The notes below the pieces were generated by a model. It ran no database searches, was not told the DNA's origin, and worked only from the letters and a program-made list of their open reading frames with translations. A stretch of 64,000 nucleotides of DNA from Harmothoe impar (lineage: Eukaryota > Annelida > Polychaeta > Phyllodocida > Polynoidae), in NCBI GenBank assembly GCA_947462335.1, contig OX381709.1:62674609-62738608 (forward strand), read 5' to 3'. The position numbers and the translations under genes are program-made. Shown one piece after another: positions 1 through 12,118 of this stretch. Position 1 is the stretch's first letter. Every line of letters begins with the position of its first letter.

Positions 1-2
1 CC

Positions 3-200
3 GGTGAGCCCGGCGCTGCGGGCGCCCGCGTGTTCAAGCCGACGGCGGGAGACGCTACTCCCGCCGCCGGCACACGCAGGCGCGCGCCGGCCCGCATAGG
101 CGGCGCTCCAGTCGGCACTCCCGCCGCCGCCAGGCGACGCTCATCCCGCACATTGTTTCCCACAGACCAGCATAAGGGTCACCCCTTTGATGTACACTAA
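3..200 (+). CDS. possible 3' end of a GC-rich coding exon, product unknown
   Basis: A frame open from the window edge runs 65 codons and stops with TAA at 198-200. The first 150 bases are very rich in GC and CpG, unlike the AT-rich sequence that follows, and the wobble positions are mostly G or C, as expected of a coding exon. The peptide is rich in Ala, Pro, Gly and Arg with no recognisable domain. An AATAAA at 590-595 could end the transcript. The opposite strand is also open here (55-264), so the strand is not certain, and a CpG-island first exon is an alternative reading. Confidence 0.3.
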   Translation, partial: GEPGAAGARVFKPTAGDATPAAGTRRRAPARIGGAPVGTPAAARRRSSRTLFPTDQHKGHPFDVH

Positions 201-600
201 CAGGGGTAGACAAACTATGGAGGGGTATTGTGTGACTGTCTCTCTGACTGTTACAACCCTCCAACCACTGTCAACTGACACTAACACTCAAGATGCCATG
301 CTGGTGGCCTGGCCCCCTTAAATAGGGTCAGGTCCCAGCACTGGGCATCTCCATCCTCACTCTACACTTGGACACCACAGAGCAAGGACCTCTCCACTGA
401 CTGAGAACAAGGCTATAGGCTATGCCCTACTAGGCCCAACTATCAGACATGGTGTAGGACCCCCTTGGCTCTAGTCCAGTACTAACCTCAGGGTTATTAG
501 GTATATTTACCAAGACCTATATTATTGTGTGGATAGGTGTAACTGAGTGGAACCTACATTGTACTACTGTACTGTTGCTGTCAACTTGTAATAAATACCA

Positions 601-1470
601 ACTATACTACAAGACCTCAAGACTTAGTCAACTTACCTCATATCACATTACAAGGAGTCTCCCAACTAAGGGGATTCCTTGTATGACACTAGCAATATCG
701 CCACATAAGCGGTTACCTCTCACTTTTGACCAACCCCAAAGAAGGTGAAACCAAAACTGTCAGGTGAAAAGGGGCTCGTGCTTATCATGCTTAGAGGTAA
801 CCTTTTCTAATATTGAATATGATATGGGGTGTAACTTAATGTATGTATGTATCTACTTAGCCAGACTTTAAAAAAGAAACAGATCAACCTATTTCAATGA
901 GGTTTTCTGAATGGGACACCTTTTTTGTGTTTTTGATAAATGCATATATCAAAGACAGACTCAAGTCTCTATATGGCCACTTCTACAGGACAATAATTGT
1001 TATGTAGACAAACTGGCTTGAATGGATGGAGTTAAGATTGCACAGGTAACTCATGCTGTGGTTGTTGCATATCAACCAAAGCCATGCCACTGACTGGTAA
1101 TAGATGTACTAATCACTAATGAATGACTACTGTAAATTCCTGTGTATAACCTGTGGGTTATACTAGAACCAAACCTTTAGTGTAGGTTATACAACATTCT
1201 CAGGACTATACACACAAATTTATGATAGCCTCATAAGTTCAGGTGACCAGGGCAATGCTAACTTTTAGCTAAGGGTTAGCAGCAAAATGCTAAGATAGGA
1301 TAGGAACTTTGGGCACGTGTTTTTCACTAATGATTGTACAAAAGTTAGTAAAACCTTAGTAAAACCGACTAACTTTGGACTAACATTTGAGATTCATTAT
1401 TTTCAGTATGTACATATGTCAGGTTCTAATTTATTTCTTAAAGTGCCACTGACACGGTCCCGGCCACTAG
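601..1470. other. intergenic, no gene seen
   Basis: AT-rich sequence. Open frames are short and resemble nothing known, and there are no clear repeats beyond simple runs. Confidence 0.5.
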
Positions 1471-1940
1471 TATAGGGTAGGTTCACCCTGAGTCAAACTC
1501 ATACCTTGAGTCAACCACTTTTGACATGAAATTACTGTTTTACTATGAATCTGGTAACAATAAACTCTCACTAAATCATAAATTGAATTGTTTTAGAAGC
1601 AAATACTGCACATTGCATTCATATCATCCTTCTTTTTTATACTGTAAAATCAGCCAGAAAAAACCCTGTTTGACCTGTTTTGACGAACAGAGAATGGAAA
1701 TTTCTCCACCCTTCATGACCTTTTGTAGCTAATTTGAACTATTTATCCTTGTGATACATAATTTTGATTGAGTTTCTGATCTGAATCTATATCTGAATTA
1801 CAGAAATCATGACTTACTTGGGCAAAATTAATTTCCTAAATTACATTTAGGACGGATTTCATAAGGGGTACCCATTTCACCTTAAGTCAGCCACAAATTC
1901 ACCCTAAGTCAGCCACCTCATACCTTAAGTCAGCCATGGC
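1471..1940. repeat. repeat with TATAGGGTAGGTTCACC start and internal GTCA units
   Basis: It begins with TATAGGGTAGGTTCACC at 1471-1487, nearly identical to the terminal inverted repeat of the element at 5355-6736. Inside and at the far end, short units of the type CACC-CTRAGTCA-GCCAC and CATACCTTAAGTCAGCC recur (1485-1525 and 1877-1935). It is probably a degraded relative of that element. A clean right end was not found, so the boundary is approximate. Confidence 0.45.
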
Positions 1941-2263
1941 ATTCTGTCCTCTGGAATCCCCCCCCCCCCCGGAATTCTCTCACTCAAAGTTCTTGCCTTA
2001 GAACTCTCCCCCTACCCTTATGAATCCCCCTCCCCCCTGAATTCCCCCCATCTACTACAGGGTTAAAGATAACAGACCTTACTGTGTAGTGCATAGAGGG
2101 CAAGGGTGAAAAGCATAAAGAGGGAAGAAAAGGGAGTGTGGGGACAGAGCCCAAAATATGTTCAGTAGAACGCTCTACCTATTCTCCATACTGCATGTCT
2201 ATGATATAATATCAAGTCCTCACTACTCGCACAAGTAATAAATATGTGTATCATGATGTTGTT

Positions 2264-3010
2264 GTTGTTGTTGGTAAATTTTATTGCTGGCAAAAGATTT
2301 GTAGCATACACTGGACGATTTTAATTTAATTGCTAAGAAGTAGTAAAAGCTAATACTTCATAGAGGGGAGAAAGTTCATATATTTACAGATATGTAGTTC
2401 TTTGCTTGCCAAGTGTCTATCAACATTTCTGGTCTCACAAATGTCTGTAAGTCGGTATATGGCGTTCTCTTTATATTAGATACTGTAATAATTTAATACT
2501 ACAATGGTATGTATGATTGACAGAGTACTGGTGAATAAATCAGTTCAGTTAGCGCTACTTGTTGTTTCATTGGGAACTAGTGATTCAAACATGCAGGGGT
2601 GCATCTGGCAGCCTCTTCACAGCCTCTAGGAACTGGGGGTTGCTGACTAGTTTTTGGGTTTCCGCATCCAGTGCATTCCAAAGAGGTAGGCCACGACACA
2701 GTGGGGATCTTTCGTAGATGTCCTTTTTTGTTCTCATCATTTTCAGTTGGACCTTGTCATTGCTGCGCAGAAGTCTTGGTCTTTGCAATATGTTCTCATC
2801 AACTTTAGACCGTTTGTGCAGCAGACACAGGAGTTGTCTGTTGCAAGTGGTCTCCACAGTGTTGACCCTCATGGTTCTATGGAGGTTCATGACATTCACA
2901 CCCCGGGGATCCCGGATTTTGTCACAGACCCTTTAGCCATTGTTCTGTAAGGTCTGTAGTTTGCGCACGGCCCAGACGGGTCCTCCTCCGTTCAGAAAAC
3001 TGCACAGGTC
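2264..3010 (-). pseudogene. 5'-truncated non-LTR retrotransposon (LINE) fragment, dead
   Basis: On the minus strand an open segment of about 104 codons (2585-2899) resembles the C-terminal tail of the LINE reverse transcriptase at 60.3-62.9 kb: both carry a K-x-Y-x-R-SPL-x-RGL-x-W-N-x-LDAE block. Upstream (2900-3010) the matching part, beginning near RKLQTLQN, continues only across a stop or frameshift, so the copy is inactive. Downstream on that strand lie AATAAA-type sequence and a (CAA)n tail at 2264-2279, typical of CR1/L2-like elements. Strand, truncation and tail agree with a target-primed insertion. Confidence 0.7.
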
Positions 3011-3783
3011 GATGAGTGTTATTCTCCAGATCAGTGCCTAAATTGTGGTACATTTCTAAAGATTATGGACAAAATGCTCTGGGAGCAATCAGACCTTAAA
3101 GTTAGCTCATACAAAAACATGACTAAGACCGGTTGAAAGTGGTGAGTCTACCTTATACCATCGTCTTTAATGTATCATTCTATATCATGTAATATACATC
3201 GAACTGCAGCACCTTAGATGCTTAATTAGTGCAGGCCGGCAAAGTGTGAGAAAACCATAACAAAGCTTTGAACAGGCACACAGGTGGGCTGAGCAAGGAG
3301 GGCTGGTCACGTGATGTGTGACGTGAATGGAGGCGGCCAATGGAGTGTGATCAGTAGCTGGCAGTAACCAGTATAACAATATTATATGGCATACATCATC
3401 GCCCCCCCCCCACCCCAGTTGAGAAAATTGTTGTAGTACAGCAGTTGTGCCTCCTGTAGAGTGCCCCCGGTGACGTCACAACATAGCGACAGGTGAGAAA
3501 GCCAGGTGTGCAGCCCACCAGTGCATGAACTGGAGGTGGGGGCGTCCTCTGCGGAAGCTGTAATGCTATGGCACTCTTAAGATATGTCATGTATACAGAC
3601 TGATGTTACTCTGATGAAAACAGAAAAAAATATCGTGTTTTTTGGCCTTTAAACGCTGAGTCACTTTACAAACAATTACTACAGAATGCAGATGAACATA
3701 CTCTACCTACATTTGAAATCATTGAAATAATTGAAATGACCAATCAATATAATAACCCTCTGTGTGGATTTTTCTTTAAATGT
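3011..3783. other. intergenic, no gene seen
   Basis: Contains a poly-C run near 3402-3415 and only short unrecognised open frames on both strands. Confidence 0.45.
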
Positions 3784-3883
3784 TTTATTTGCGACTTTTC
3801 TTTCTTTGTTAGGCATTATTCAAATATACAATTTTTCATGTAACGATAATGCTAGAGATTACACATGCAAAAAAAACATGTTC

Positions 3884-3889
3884 TTTATT
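3884..3889 (-). terminator. polyadenylation signal of the TMEM53-like gene
   Basis: AATAAA on the minus strand 63 nt past the stop codon; a second copy lies at 3784-3789. Confidence 0.6.
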
Positions 3890-3951
3890 TCTTCTGTCCA
3901 TATCTTCACGTATGTAAATCCATTCGAAATCCATTGTTCACCTATCAATGT

Positions 3952-4916
3952 TTACCTCTTCAGTGCACTGAGGTTAGTATCGGCTAGGAAGGAACCTAGG
4001 GTTTGGAGGTACTCTGCATTATGAGTTCTCAGGTGTCCTGCATGGGGGGACTCTGGCCACGACTTGACAGCGACAGTGAATCTCCCAGACTCCCTCATTG
4101 ACTGCACCAGGCGGTCCATAGCCTTGGGATCACACATAGGGTCATTATGGGAATAGAAATAGAGCACTGGTCCTCCGAAAGGATTCTCATAAAATGTCTT
4201 GACTGCTTCTTCATAGAAGTCAACAGTGTGTTTCTTGGTGAGTGCAAAGTATGCTGAGGCTGATGAGGTGATCATTTTCTGCACGATGGGGTTGGCTGTG
4301 AGGGATATGGCCATCCCTGTGGCCATGTTTCCAAGACTACCAACCACAATACTGTCAAACACCTGTGCACGTATACGAGGAGCTATGTTCTCAAACACCT
4401 GTCTGTCCTTCTGGATGTCCATTAACATGACAGTGTACAGGTAAGCACCCACAGACATGCCCTGGACGAGCAGCGGCCGCTGGGAGTGAGCAGCATTCTG
4501 TGTGAGCAGCTCAATGATCTCCTGTGTGACATGAGAAGCTCGCGGAGGCCATGTAAAGTGGCCAATGCTACCTTTAACGGTGAGCACATCACAGCCCCGC
4601 TGGTGGTAGAGGTCACAGAAACGGTCAACTGCTCTGGGCGGAGCAGTCAGCCATGGGAAGAAGAGCACCAACGGTTTGGTATGCTTGTCTGAGAGCTGAT
4701 CAATTGTCCTCAGGCAGAGCGACTTGGACAGTTCCTCTTTGTGAACTGGTAGTGTGGCACAGGTTCGGATATGAGGTGGCTTGCTGTTGTTCACCAGTAG
4801 TAACCTGACTGCATGTCGGATATGCTGGAATATAAAAGGCAATTTGTGACATGACATGATGATGAGTCCACTGTAGATACCTTGTAAGAGACTGAGATAG
4901 AGATGATGAGTGTCTG

Positions 4917-5000
<84 letters not shown>

Positions 5001-7177
5001 GACAGAGACAGACAGACAGAGACAGAGAGAGGGACAGAGAGACAGAGACAGAGAGACAGCCTGCATACAGAGAGAGAAAGAACGACCGAGAAAGGGAGAG
5101 ACTGAGAGAGACAGAGACCATAACCTCATTACACATATTTTGATCACAATATTACAGGAAAATTGGGGCCAATGCTGCAATCGATATGCCACCAATGGTA
5201 TTCTTAATGGTTGCGTCTTTTAGACTTTTGTGTGGTTCAGGTATGAAATTTAATGCAGCGTATTGTAGGCCTTGTGAACAACCGTTATCTGTATCATTAA
5301 TATGACGAGGGCGTTTTTTTCTTTTCTTTTTTTTCTTTTTTCTTGAAGCTGAAATATAGGGTAGATTCACCACTTTCGGACGTTCGTTGGCAGTGCAAAC
5401 GTGACTCCTTTTCTCAGGGCCACAGCTCTGTTATTTTACCACATATAACTATCATTAGGATATGTATCGAAAGAGGGGTGTCAGAACACTGTATCCAACC
5501 AATGATTTATGTAGTTTTATGCCTTTTTGAATGGAATATTCCATGTCAAAGTTGGGGAATTTAATGTCTCAATTTCACCTGATGTCGGACACTTTGGAAT
5601 TCCTTTGTTATTTCAAGTAATAGTGACTAATTGGCCTTTCTATTGTGGCAAGCATAAAATGATTTATCCAGGGTTTGAATATTTCTGAAGGTTTTTAGTT
5701 TATCTTCATCTAAAATATGTTTTTAACACTATTGAACCTGCCCAATATAGGGAATCTATAAATACTTCCTTTACACTATAACAACTTGATATTCTCTGGC
5801 CCATGAACATTGAGGATGTGCATTGAGTAACAGGGGCTTAATATTTTTTACTCACAGAATTATTTCTTCACTTCCTTCATATTTGTGGTAAAGATAAAAT
5901 ACAGTGGACAGTAATGTCCGTCTCAAGGTGAAATTTATAGCATATCTTTGAAAGGTCTGCAAATATTTATTTTGGAAATTATTCAGAGTTTCTTTTGTTA
6001 TATACTTCATAATAGATATACCTATCTGTCCATGGCTGGTTTTATTGTCTGGGTGCAGATGTAACAGCTAGAATTAGCATGTCCGCACCCTGTCCGACAT
6101 GAGGTACCATGTAATTCACCAGATGAAGCAATAGCTCTCACCATGAAACAGGCAAAAACTGGATAGCTCTCCCAAGTGAGAGGACAGACGTTCAGAGCGT
6201 TATCTTAATAAGACATCTTAAAGTCTTAATTCAGTGTCTTACCCAGGGCCGCTCTTATCATTAAAAATAAATCATTTCAAGCCAGCAACCAGCTCAGAGG
6301 AACTCAGGATGTCTCTAATAGAAGAAAAAGAAGAAAAAGAAACGGGGGTTGGGGGGCAGAGCCCCCCATTACATACTAGTTGTAATAGTAATACTTTCAA
6401 AATATTATTTATTTTTAATGACATAAGCGGCCTCTACTAAAGTTAAGACTATTCAGACTGTCTTAAAAGTCTTATTAAGATAACGCTCTGAACGTCTGTC
6501 CTCTCACTTGGGAGAGCTAACCCGTGCGTGCATGAAACAGGCCTACTTCAGAGCATGATAAGACACATATACTACTTACTTGTATACAAGCCATTTGCTT
6601 TATTGGGAAGAAAAACACTTCGATTTTACCATTATACTCTGATATAGAGCATCAAATCTGCTATAAATTATTATTTTTAATGCTAAAGGTGTCCGACTTG
6701 AGGTGTGTGTCCGACTCATGGTGAATCTACCCTATAGGGAAATTAGGATTTTTCGCGATAAATTTTCACTTTTTAGTAATTCAGAGTTTATTGATCAGAA
6801 AAAGTTGTTATAATGCAAGTTATTCCCAGTGGACTGCACTACTGACAGCATAACCTTTAATTTGATACCAAATTTGCCAATATTTTTCCAATTTTAACAT
6901 TTTTCCCACCAAAAATGGGGGGACTGAGGTGTATTTTGACCCTTTTCGACCCCTTTTTACTTGACTTTTTTGCTTTGACCTTTTTTGGGCTTGGTCAAAA
7001 GTGGGGGTGGGGACATGTTCCTTTGTCCCCTTTGACACATATAGCGGTTGCATGGTGTGTTTCTATGTTGTTGGCACAGATAGCGGTTGCACACTCCTCC
7101 ATACAGGTCGTTAATCCCCATACGTTCTAGCTAGCTGATTATAATCTACCTATACATAGTATACATGTAATATATTA

Positions 7178-7263
<86 letters not shown>

Positions 7264-7587
7264 AACACTAGGCCTATAGAATTGCCTGGTAATTGTCTAC
7301 ATAGAAAAAAGACTCCCACACTCTCTGATCTAAGCTACATTAACTAACTTTTTTCTCCAGCTTCTTAATTCTGCATTGGCAATTATACAGAACAAGCAAC
7401 TGCTATGGCGAAGGTGCTCATTATTGCCAACTTGTGCTAGATGCAGTATAGGTACCTCTGGACTCTGCTACATGTATAGTTAGTATCGCTATCTGAATTA
7501 CCACTACAACATAATAGGAGACGATAATAGTCGTACAGGTCTCTATCGCCTAAATATCGGCCTCACATTACTCACCTTGCACGTCAT
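3952..7587 (-). CDS. TMEM53-like (DUF829) alpha/beta-hydrolase-fold protein
   Basis: The main exon, 3952-4824, codes for 290 residues. The acceptor TATATTCCAG lies just before it on the minus strand. The protein has the DUF829/TMEM53 pattern: a PLVLFFPW strand, a GMSVG nucleophile elbow (GxSxG, Ser near residue 128), an SHNDPMCD acid loop and a C-terminal SPHAGHLRTH containing the likely catalytic His. Human TMEM53 is a nuclear-envelope protein of about 277 residues affecting BMP signalling; whether it is enzymatic is uncertain. I propose a first coding exon of only 12 nt at 7576-7587 (M-T-C-K, donor GTGAGT, GC-rich leader), because it joins in phase 0 and makes 294 residues. The open frame that runs from the main exon into the GA microsatellite is an artefact. 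The family call is strong; the first exon is inference. Confidence 0.82.
4919..5125. repeat. (GA)n / (GACA)n microsatellite
   Basis: About 57 bases of pure GA are followed by GACA and GACAGA variants, within the proposed intron of the TMEM53-like gene. The open frames across it are repeat artefacts. Confidence 0.95.
5355..6736. mobile_element. 1.38 kb non-autonomous element with TATAGGGTAGATTCACC ends
   Basis: TATAGGGTAGATTCACC at 5355-5371 is matched by a perfect 17-bp inverted copy at 6720-6736. Short GTCCGAC motifs recur near both ends. No transposase frame is present. A smaller MITE (6164-6519) is nested inside. A related end occurs at 1471. The superfamily cannot be assigned, as no clear target duplication was found. 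Confidence 0.6.
6164..6519. mobile_element. MITE with ~50-bp terminal inverted repeats
   Basis: The left arm starts TAGCTCTCCCAAGTGAGAGG at 6164. The right arm (6469-6519) is its reverse complement over about 50 bp and ends in GGGAGAGCTA. The 250-bp interior has no gene. The near-perfect arms suggest a recent insertion into the larger element at 5355-6736. Confidence 0.8.
7180..7260. repeat. (AT)n microsatellite
   Basis: About 80 bases of uninterrupted AT. Confidence 0.97.
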
Positions 7588-8000
7588 TGTGATCCTAGTT
7601 AGGCCAGCCGCCGGAACCAAAACTCACAGTACAAAAATCAAAATATAACTTGTGTATATGAAGCCTTCTCAGGCCCGTGTGCTGTTCACGGGTTCATAAG
7701 GCACTGGGTCAAGGCCACCGTGGCCTACAGTCTGTCTGCAAGCAGTAGGCGTAGTTACAGGGGGATACGACTGTAGTCCGGGAGGGACCGAGGCATTCTG
7801 AAGGAACGATGTATGAGCATGACCTCAAATTTGATACTTTTAACTATGAAATTCATTATTGCCAGTATAGTCTGTAATGTTCTGGAAAGCGCCTCTATGA
7901 AGTATATAGATAGACGGAAACATTTTAATTTAATCACCCATGCCTCCCAAATGTCTAGCTATATAATAATTATATAGTGGGGAAGGGGATATCGAGACGG

Positions 8001-8105
<105 letters not shown>

Positions 8106-8277
8106 TTAATCTACATGTAGTGAGGAATAGGAAGGGGTTCACAGTCAGAAAAAAGTTACATTGACGAAGATTAACGCTGTTCAAAGGTTAGAAAACTTTG
8201 GATTTTGAACCATAGATTGGAGTAACCCATATACTGGCTTTGCCATACCACATAATACATACATGAACAGGGGCGGA

Positions 8278-8413
8278 TCCAGGAATTTGAAAAAAAGGGG
8301 GGGGGGGGGGTGATATAGCTAATGTACTGGGGGTATTGGAAGTTTTTACATTAAGATATAGAGAAAAATAGGGGGGCGCACGCCGGGTCCGCCCCCCTCT
8401 GAATCCGCCCCTG
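8278..8413. mobile_element. CAGGGGCGGATCCAG-type MITE (hAT-like ends)
   Basis: It starts CAGGGGCGGATCCAGGAATTT and ends with the inverted AATCCGCCCCTG. The interior is a G run and a C-rich stretch. These termini fit hAT-type MITEs common in marine invertebrate genomes (recalled, not searched). No matching 8-bp duplication is visible here. A second copy lies at 15117-15269 and a half copy near 27225. Confidence 0.7.
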
Positions 8414-8707
8414 AAATTTGTATTATAGTTTTGTAGAACATAGTTTTGTAGTGTATTGTAGTGAGCTTATTGTATGACACATAGATCAGAAATGACCTCC
8501 CTTTTGTTGTAAATAAAAGATATTACAGTTACAATTATTGAAAAATGTTAGTAGGGCAATGGTAGGCTAATGACACTTTTTATCAAGGGATATTAAGTTA
8601 GAGACCCAGCTATAAGTACCATCTTTGGATAATGTTTTCGCCTGATAGCAGATACTAGAACAACATACACGTTAATGACTAAGGTCGAAATCGCATTTCT
8701 CTCACTA

Positions 8708-9033
8708 AGGGAGTGGTCATTTTTTAACAACAGGGGGGGTTGGTGGATTTTCGTGCGAGCGGGTCAAAATTTTTTCAGTCCCCCCCACGGGAGGCGTCGA
8801 ATTTTTTTTGGTCCCCCCCCCTCAGGCAAGTTGAAATTGAGCACGGCCGACCCCTTTGAGCTATAGTAACGCGCGGGCTTTTTTGCTAAAAAGGGGTGCA
8901 ATTTTTTTGGTCCCCCCCTCAAGAGGGGTCCAAATTTTTTTGGTCCCCCCCTTCAAGGGGTCCAAATTTTTTTGGTCCCCCCCCCCAAATCCACCAACCC
9001 CCCCCCCCTGTTGTTAAAAAATGACCACTCCCT
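8708..9033. mobile_element. AGGGAGTGGTCA MITE family, copy 1
   Basis: The left terminus AGGGAGTGGTCATTTTTTAA continues into AACAGGGGG. The reverse complement closes the element at 9003-9033. The interior consists of repeated blocks of the form TTTTTTTGGTCCCCCC with intervening CAAGGGG. There is no protein-coding content; the ORF at 8675-8866 is a by-product. Confidence 0.85.
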
Positions 9034-9161
9034 AAAGTGTTTCTTTAATCCATATGGAAACATTTTCATAACAGCATCCAGCAAACAATTAAATGATGTC
9101 TTCAAGAATGCATTGACAACATCTTTTGAAACTTAAAAACGGAGTAAATTGATGTAACTTT

Positions 9162-9451
9162 AGGGAGTGGTCATTTTTTAACAACAGGGGGGGGTCGGTG
9201 GATTTGCGCGCGAGCGGGCCGAAAATTTTTTGGTCCCCCCCGCGGAAGGGGTCACAAATTTTTCGGTCCCCCCCCTAGGCAGGTTGAAAATGAGCGCGGC
9301 CGACCCCTTTGAGCTATAGTAACGCGCGGGCTTTTTCGCTAAAAAGGGGGTGTAATTTTTTTGGTCCCCCCCTCAAGAGGGATCCAAATTTGTTTGGTCC
9401 CCCCCCCAAATCCACCAACCCCCCCCTGTCGTTAAAAAATGACCACTCCCT
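9162..9451. mobile_element. AGGGAGTGGTCA MITE family, copy 2
   Basis: Same termini and internal GGTCCCCCC blocks as copy 1, in the same orientation and only 128 bp away. Both share the interior phrase CCGACCCCTTTGAGCTATAG. Confidence 0.85.
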
Positions 9452-9469
9452 TAAGTTTTCCCAAACCAA

Positions 9470-9600
9470 CAAATTCATTTGACAAGTTATCGTTTGGGAA
9501 GTTTCATTTTGAAAAGTTTTCATTTTGAGAAGTTTCAACTTGACAGGTTTTCATTTTGAAAAGTTTTCATCTGACAATTTTTCATTTGACAACTTACAGG
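9470..9600. repeat. short tandem repeat, TTTTCATTTTGA(A/G)AAG type
   Basis: Units of about 19 bp (TTTCATTTTGAAAAGTTTTC and variants with TTGACA) recur roughly seven times. Confidence 0.6.
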
Positions 9601-9771
9601 ATACAATGTAATTACATATCGAATAAAAGCTCCGCATACCCTGGGTGCTGTTTCTTCACATATCATACTCCACCTGGGTGTTCTTACTGTCCGTTGTATG
9701 GCATATATTATTCTCCTGTCTCAGACCACCAGGTGATCTTGAAGAGGCTGAGAGGAGTGGCCTACGGTAGT

Positions 9772-9826
9772 TCACATAACCTCCTCAGGGGGTTATGTGT
9801 ATAACCTCCTCGGGAGGTTATAATAA
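9772..9826. repeat. paired palindromes of ATAACCTCCTC
   Basis: CATAACCTCCTCAGGGGGTTATG is followed directly by ATAACCTCCTCGGGAGGTTAT; each can fold into a hairpin. Confidence 0.6.
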
Positions 9827-10014
9827 TATCTTTTATTGACAACTGACATGAACTAGGTCCAGTCTGGGAGGAAGTTATGGGGATGGTTTCCATTTTAAAA
9901 CCCTGCCTTTAGTGGATTCAAACCTAGGCTGGTAAATCCTCCAATCTGATAAAACTCTGCCCTAAGAGGTAGGCCACAGAGGAACACCTGTGTGAAGGAT
10001 CTCATGAGAACTAC

Positions 10015-10205
10015 GTGAGGAGGTATTAGTGGACATCAGGAGGTAGTAGTGGACGTGAGGAGGTAGTAATGGACATGAGGAGGTAGTACATGTAGTGCAC
10101 GTGAGGAGGTAGCAGTGGACATCTCCTATCTCTTGCCCGACCTTTGCTATCTCTTGCCCGACATGAGGAGTTAGTAAAGTGGACATGAGGAGGTAGTAGT
10201 GGACA
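10015..10205. repeat. minisatellite, GGACATGAGGAGGTAGTA units
   Basis: Units of about 18-19 bp (GTGGACATGAGGAGGTAGTA and variants) recur in two blocks separated by a CTCTTGCCCGACCTTTGC segment. Confidence 0.8.
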
Positions 10206-10300
10206 TCTCCTGTCTCTTCCCCGTAATAAACAAAAGTAACAGGCTATGCCCCTTTCATGTAATCACCAATGAAACTATGATAAGTTGCAGGGTAGGTACC

Positions 10301-11007
10301 ACAAGAGAGGTTTCTCCCCTGTGTGGATCCATGTTGGTATCAGGATGTGTGTGTGTTCAGTTGAATGGTGAAGTCATGGTTATAAGAGAGTGTAGTCCCC
10401 GACTTGCCCTCTCCCTTCACTGAGATTTCTAGTGCATTCTCGACCTCCCCTCTCCATTACCCGACCTCCCCTCTCCATTACCCGACCTCCTATCTCCATT
10501 CCCCGACCTCCCCTCTCCATTCCTCGACCTCCCCTCTCCATTCACCGACCTCTCCTCTCCATTCCCCGACCTCCCCTCTCCATTCTCTGACCTCTCCTCT
10601 CCATTCCCTAACATTCAAAACAGAATGCTGACCCTCTGGAGCCAACCTCCATATGTCTATATATTTTATGACGTCACAGAGGGATTTCGGATTTCCCTAT
10701 GGGTTCCCCAGAATGTAGACTCTTTTTTGCACACTTTCACAATTGGGCCAGGTGACTGCCGTATTCACATAGAGCATCTTTTTAAAAAAAGCCTTAAACG
10801 ACAATGGTTCAGAAATGGAATTAGAAAAAAAAATCTCCTTATGAGTTCTGTATCTAGGTGCCATAGTTATGGTGGTATATTCTTTTGGATGAGGTGAAAT
10901 GGGTAACAAATAACACAAGAGAGGTTTCTCCCCTGTGTGGATCCATGTTGGTATCAGGTTGTTTGTGTGTTTAGTTGAATGGTGAAGTCATGGTTATAAG
11001 AGAGTGT
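10301..11007. repeat. repeat module with a duplicated ~95-bp segment
   Basis: The segment from ACAAGAGAGGTTTCTCCCCT to GGTTATAAGAGAGTGTA occurs at 10301-10395 and again at 10914-11007 with few changes. Between the copies lie the 20-bp minisatellite (10436-10615) and a stretch ending in CTCCTTATGAGTTCTG-TATCTAGGTGCCAT. Minisatellite and stretch recur together at 13925-14160. Confidence 0.75.
10436..10615. repeat. 20-bp minisatellite, CGACCTCCCCTCTCCATTCC
   Basis: About nine head-to-tail copies with single-base variants. Both strands are open through it, producing spurious Ser/Pro/His and Gly/Arg/Glu frames. Confidence 0.92.
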
Positions 11008-12118
11008 ACACTGAAATCCCAGGAGCACTAAAAACTCATCGCCTGGGATGAGTTTGAGGGTCATCAGCCACCAGATGAGTCAACTATTCAAAGCGGAGTA
11101 GTCAGCATCATCATAGCGATGAACCAATCTAATCCACATCGAGGACCCAAACTCATCAGGGGCAGACCTCATCAGAGTGCATGTACAGGTCCTGGGGGGG
11201 CCACTCTCACATTTATGGATACCATGTGCGTACATCACCCTAAAGTTGATATTTCTGGCCAAAAAAAACTACCACTTTTTCCCCAAAGTGGCCCATAATT
11301 AACCCCTATTGGGGCCCGGTCGGACCCGCCAATGTGATCCAAAAAGGACCTTCCTGCTACTCTGTGTGTCATGGTTACTATAGAACATATAGAGAATGCC
11401 CCCCCTGGGGTACAGGTGTACTAGACCAGGGTCCCAGTTCACCAGGCCTACAACCACTCCACACTACACACAGACGTACAAAGAGCAGTAGTAAGTACAT
11501 GTCCAATATCTGTTTAAATACTCCAACCCCAACCATGGTTTATGGGCATCTCTCTGACATATTGGGGCTATAGAAATCTGATGGGGATAGGCATACATAT
11601 ATGTACATGTGTACACCTGTTGTAGTAAGATAGACCTGTGCTATTATAGAAGGTATGTGGAGAGCACTCCTGGCCAAGGTATGTAATTAGCCCCCTCCCC
11701 TGACTGTAGCACTACTAGACCTGTGGTGGTGGGCAGTGTGTGCCCACAGCAGGCTGACCACTTGGTAGGAACAGTGGAACACACACTGTGATATGCTTGC
11801 ATACAGGCAGAGACACAGGAGGATAGGTAAGGATACAGGGGTTCAGGGAGGGAGAAGAAGAGGCAGAGAGACAAGAGACACAGGCAAGTATATGGAGGGA
11901 TGCATCAGGTAAGCACCATGGAAGTAGGAAGGTAGCAAGCAGGTGGTGTGAGGGTCGTAGGTAGGCATGAGTATATTGGAGTGAGGGTGGGTTCTGTATA
12001 GTTCACAGTCCTCCCAGGTGTACTACTACATTGTACCTATTCTGTGTGTGTGTGTGTCTCTCTCTCTTTGTCTTTCTCTGTCACTCTGTGTCTGCCAGCA
12101 TATCTACCCCTTAGGGAT
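11008..12118. other. intergenic, no gene seen
   Basis: Contains AACTCATC/GATGAGTT palindromes around 11031-11100, related to those at 13.6-13.86 kb. No recognisable ORF. Confidence 0.45.

Noticed and set aside
4825..5195. Ser/Leu-rich N-terminal extension of the TMEM53-like frame and overlapping Arg/Glu frames
   Set aside because: Translation of the GA/GACA microsatellite; a splice acceptor sits at 4825.
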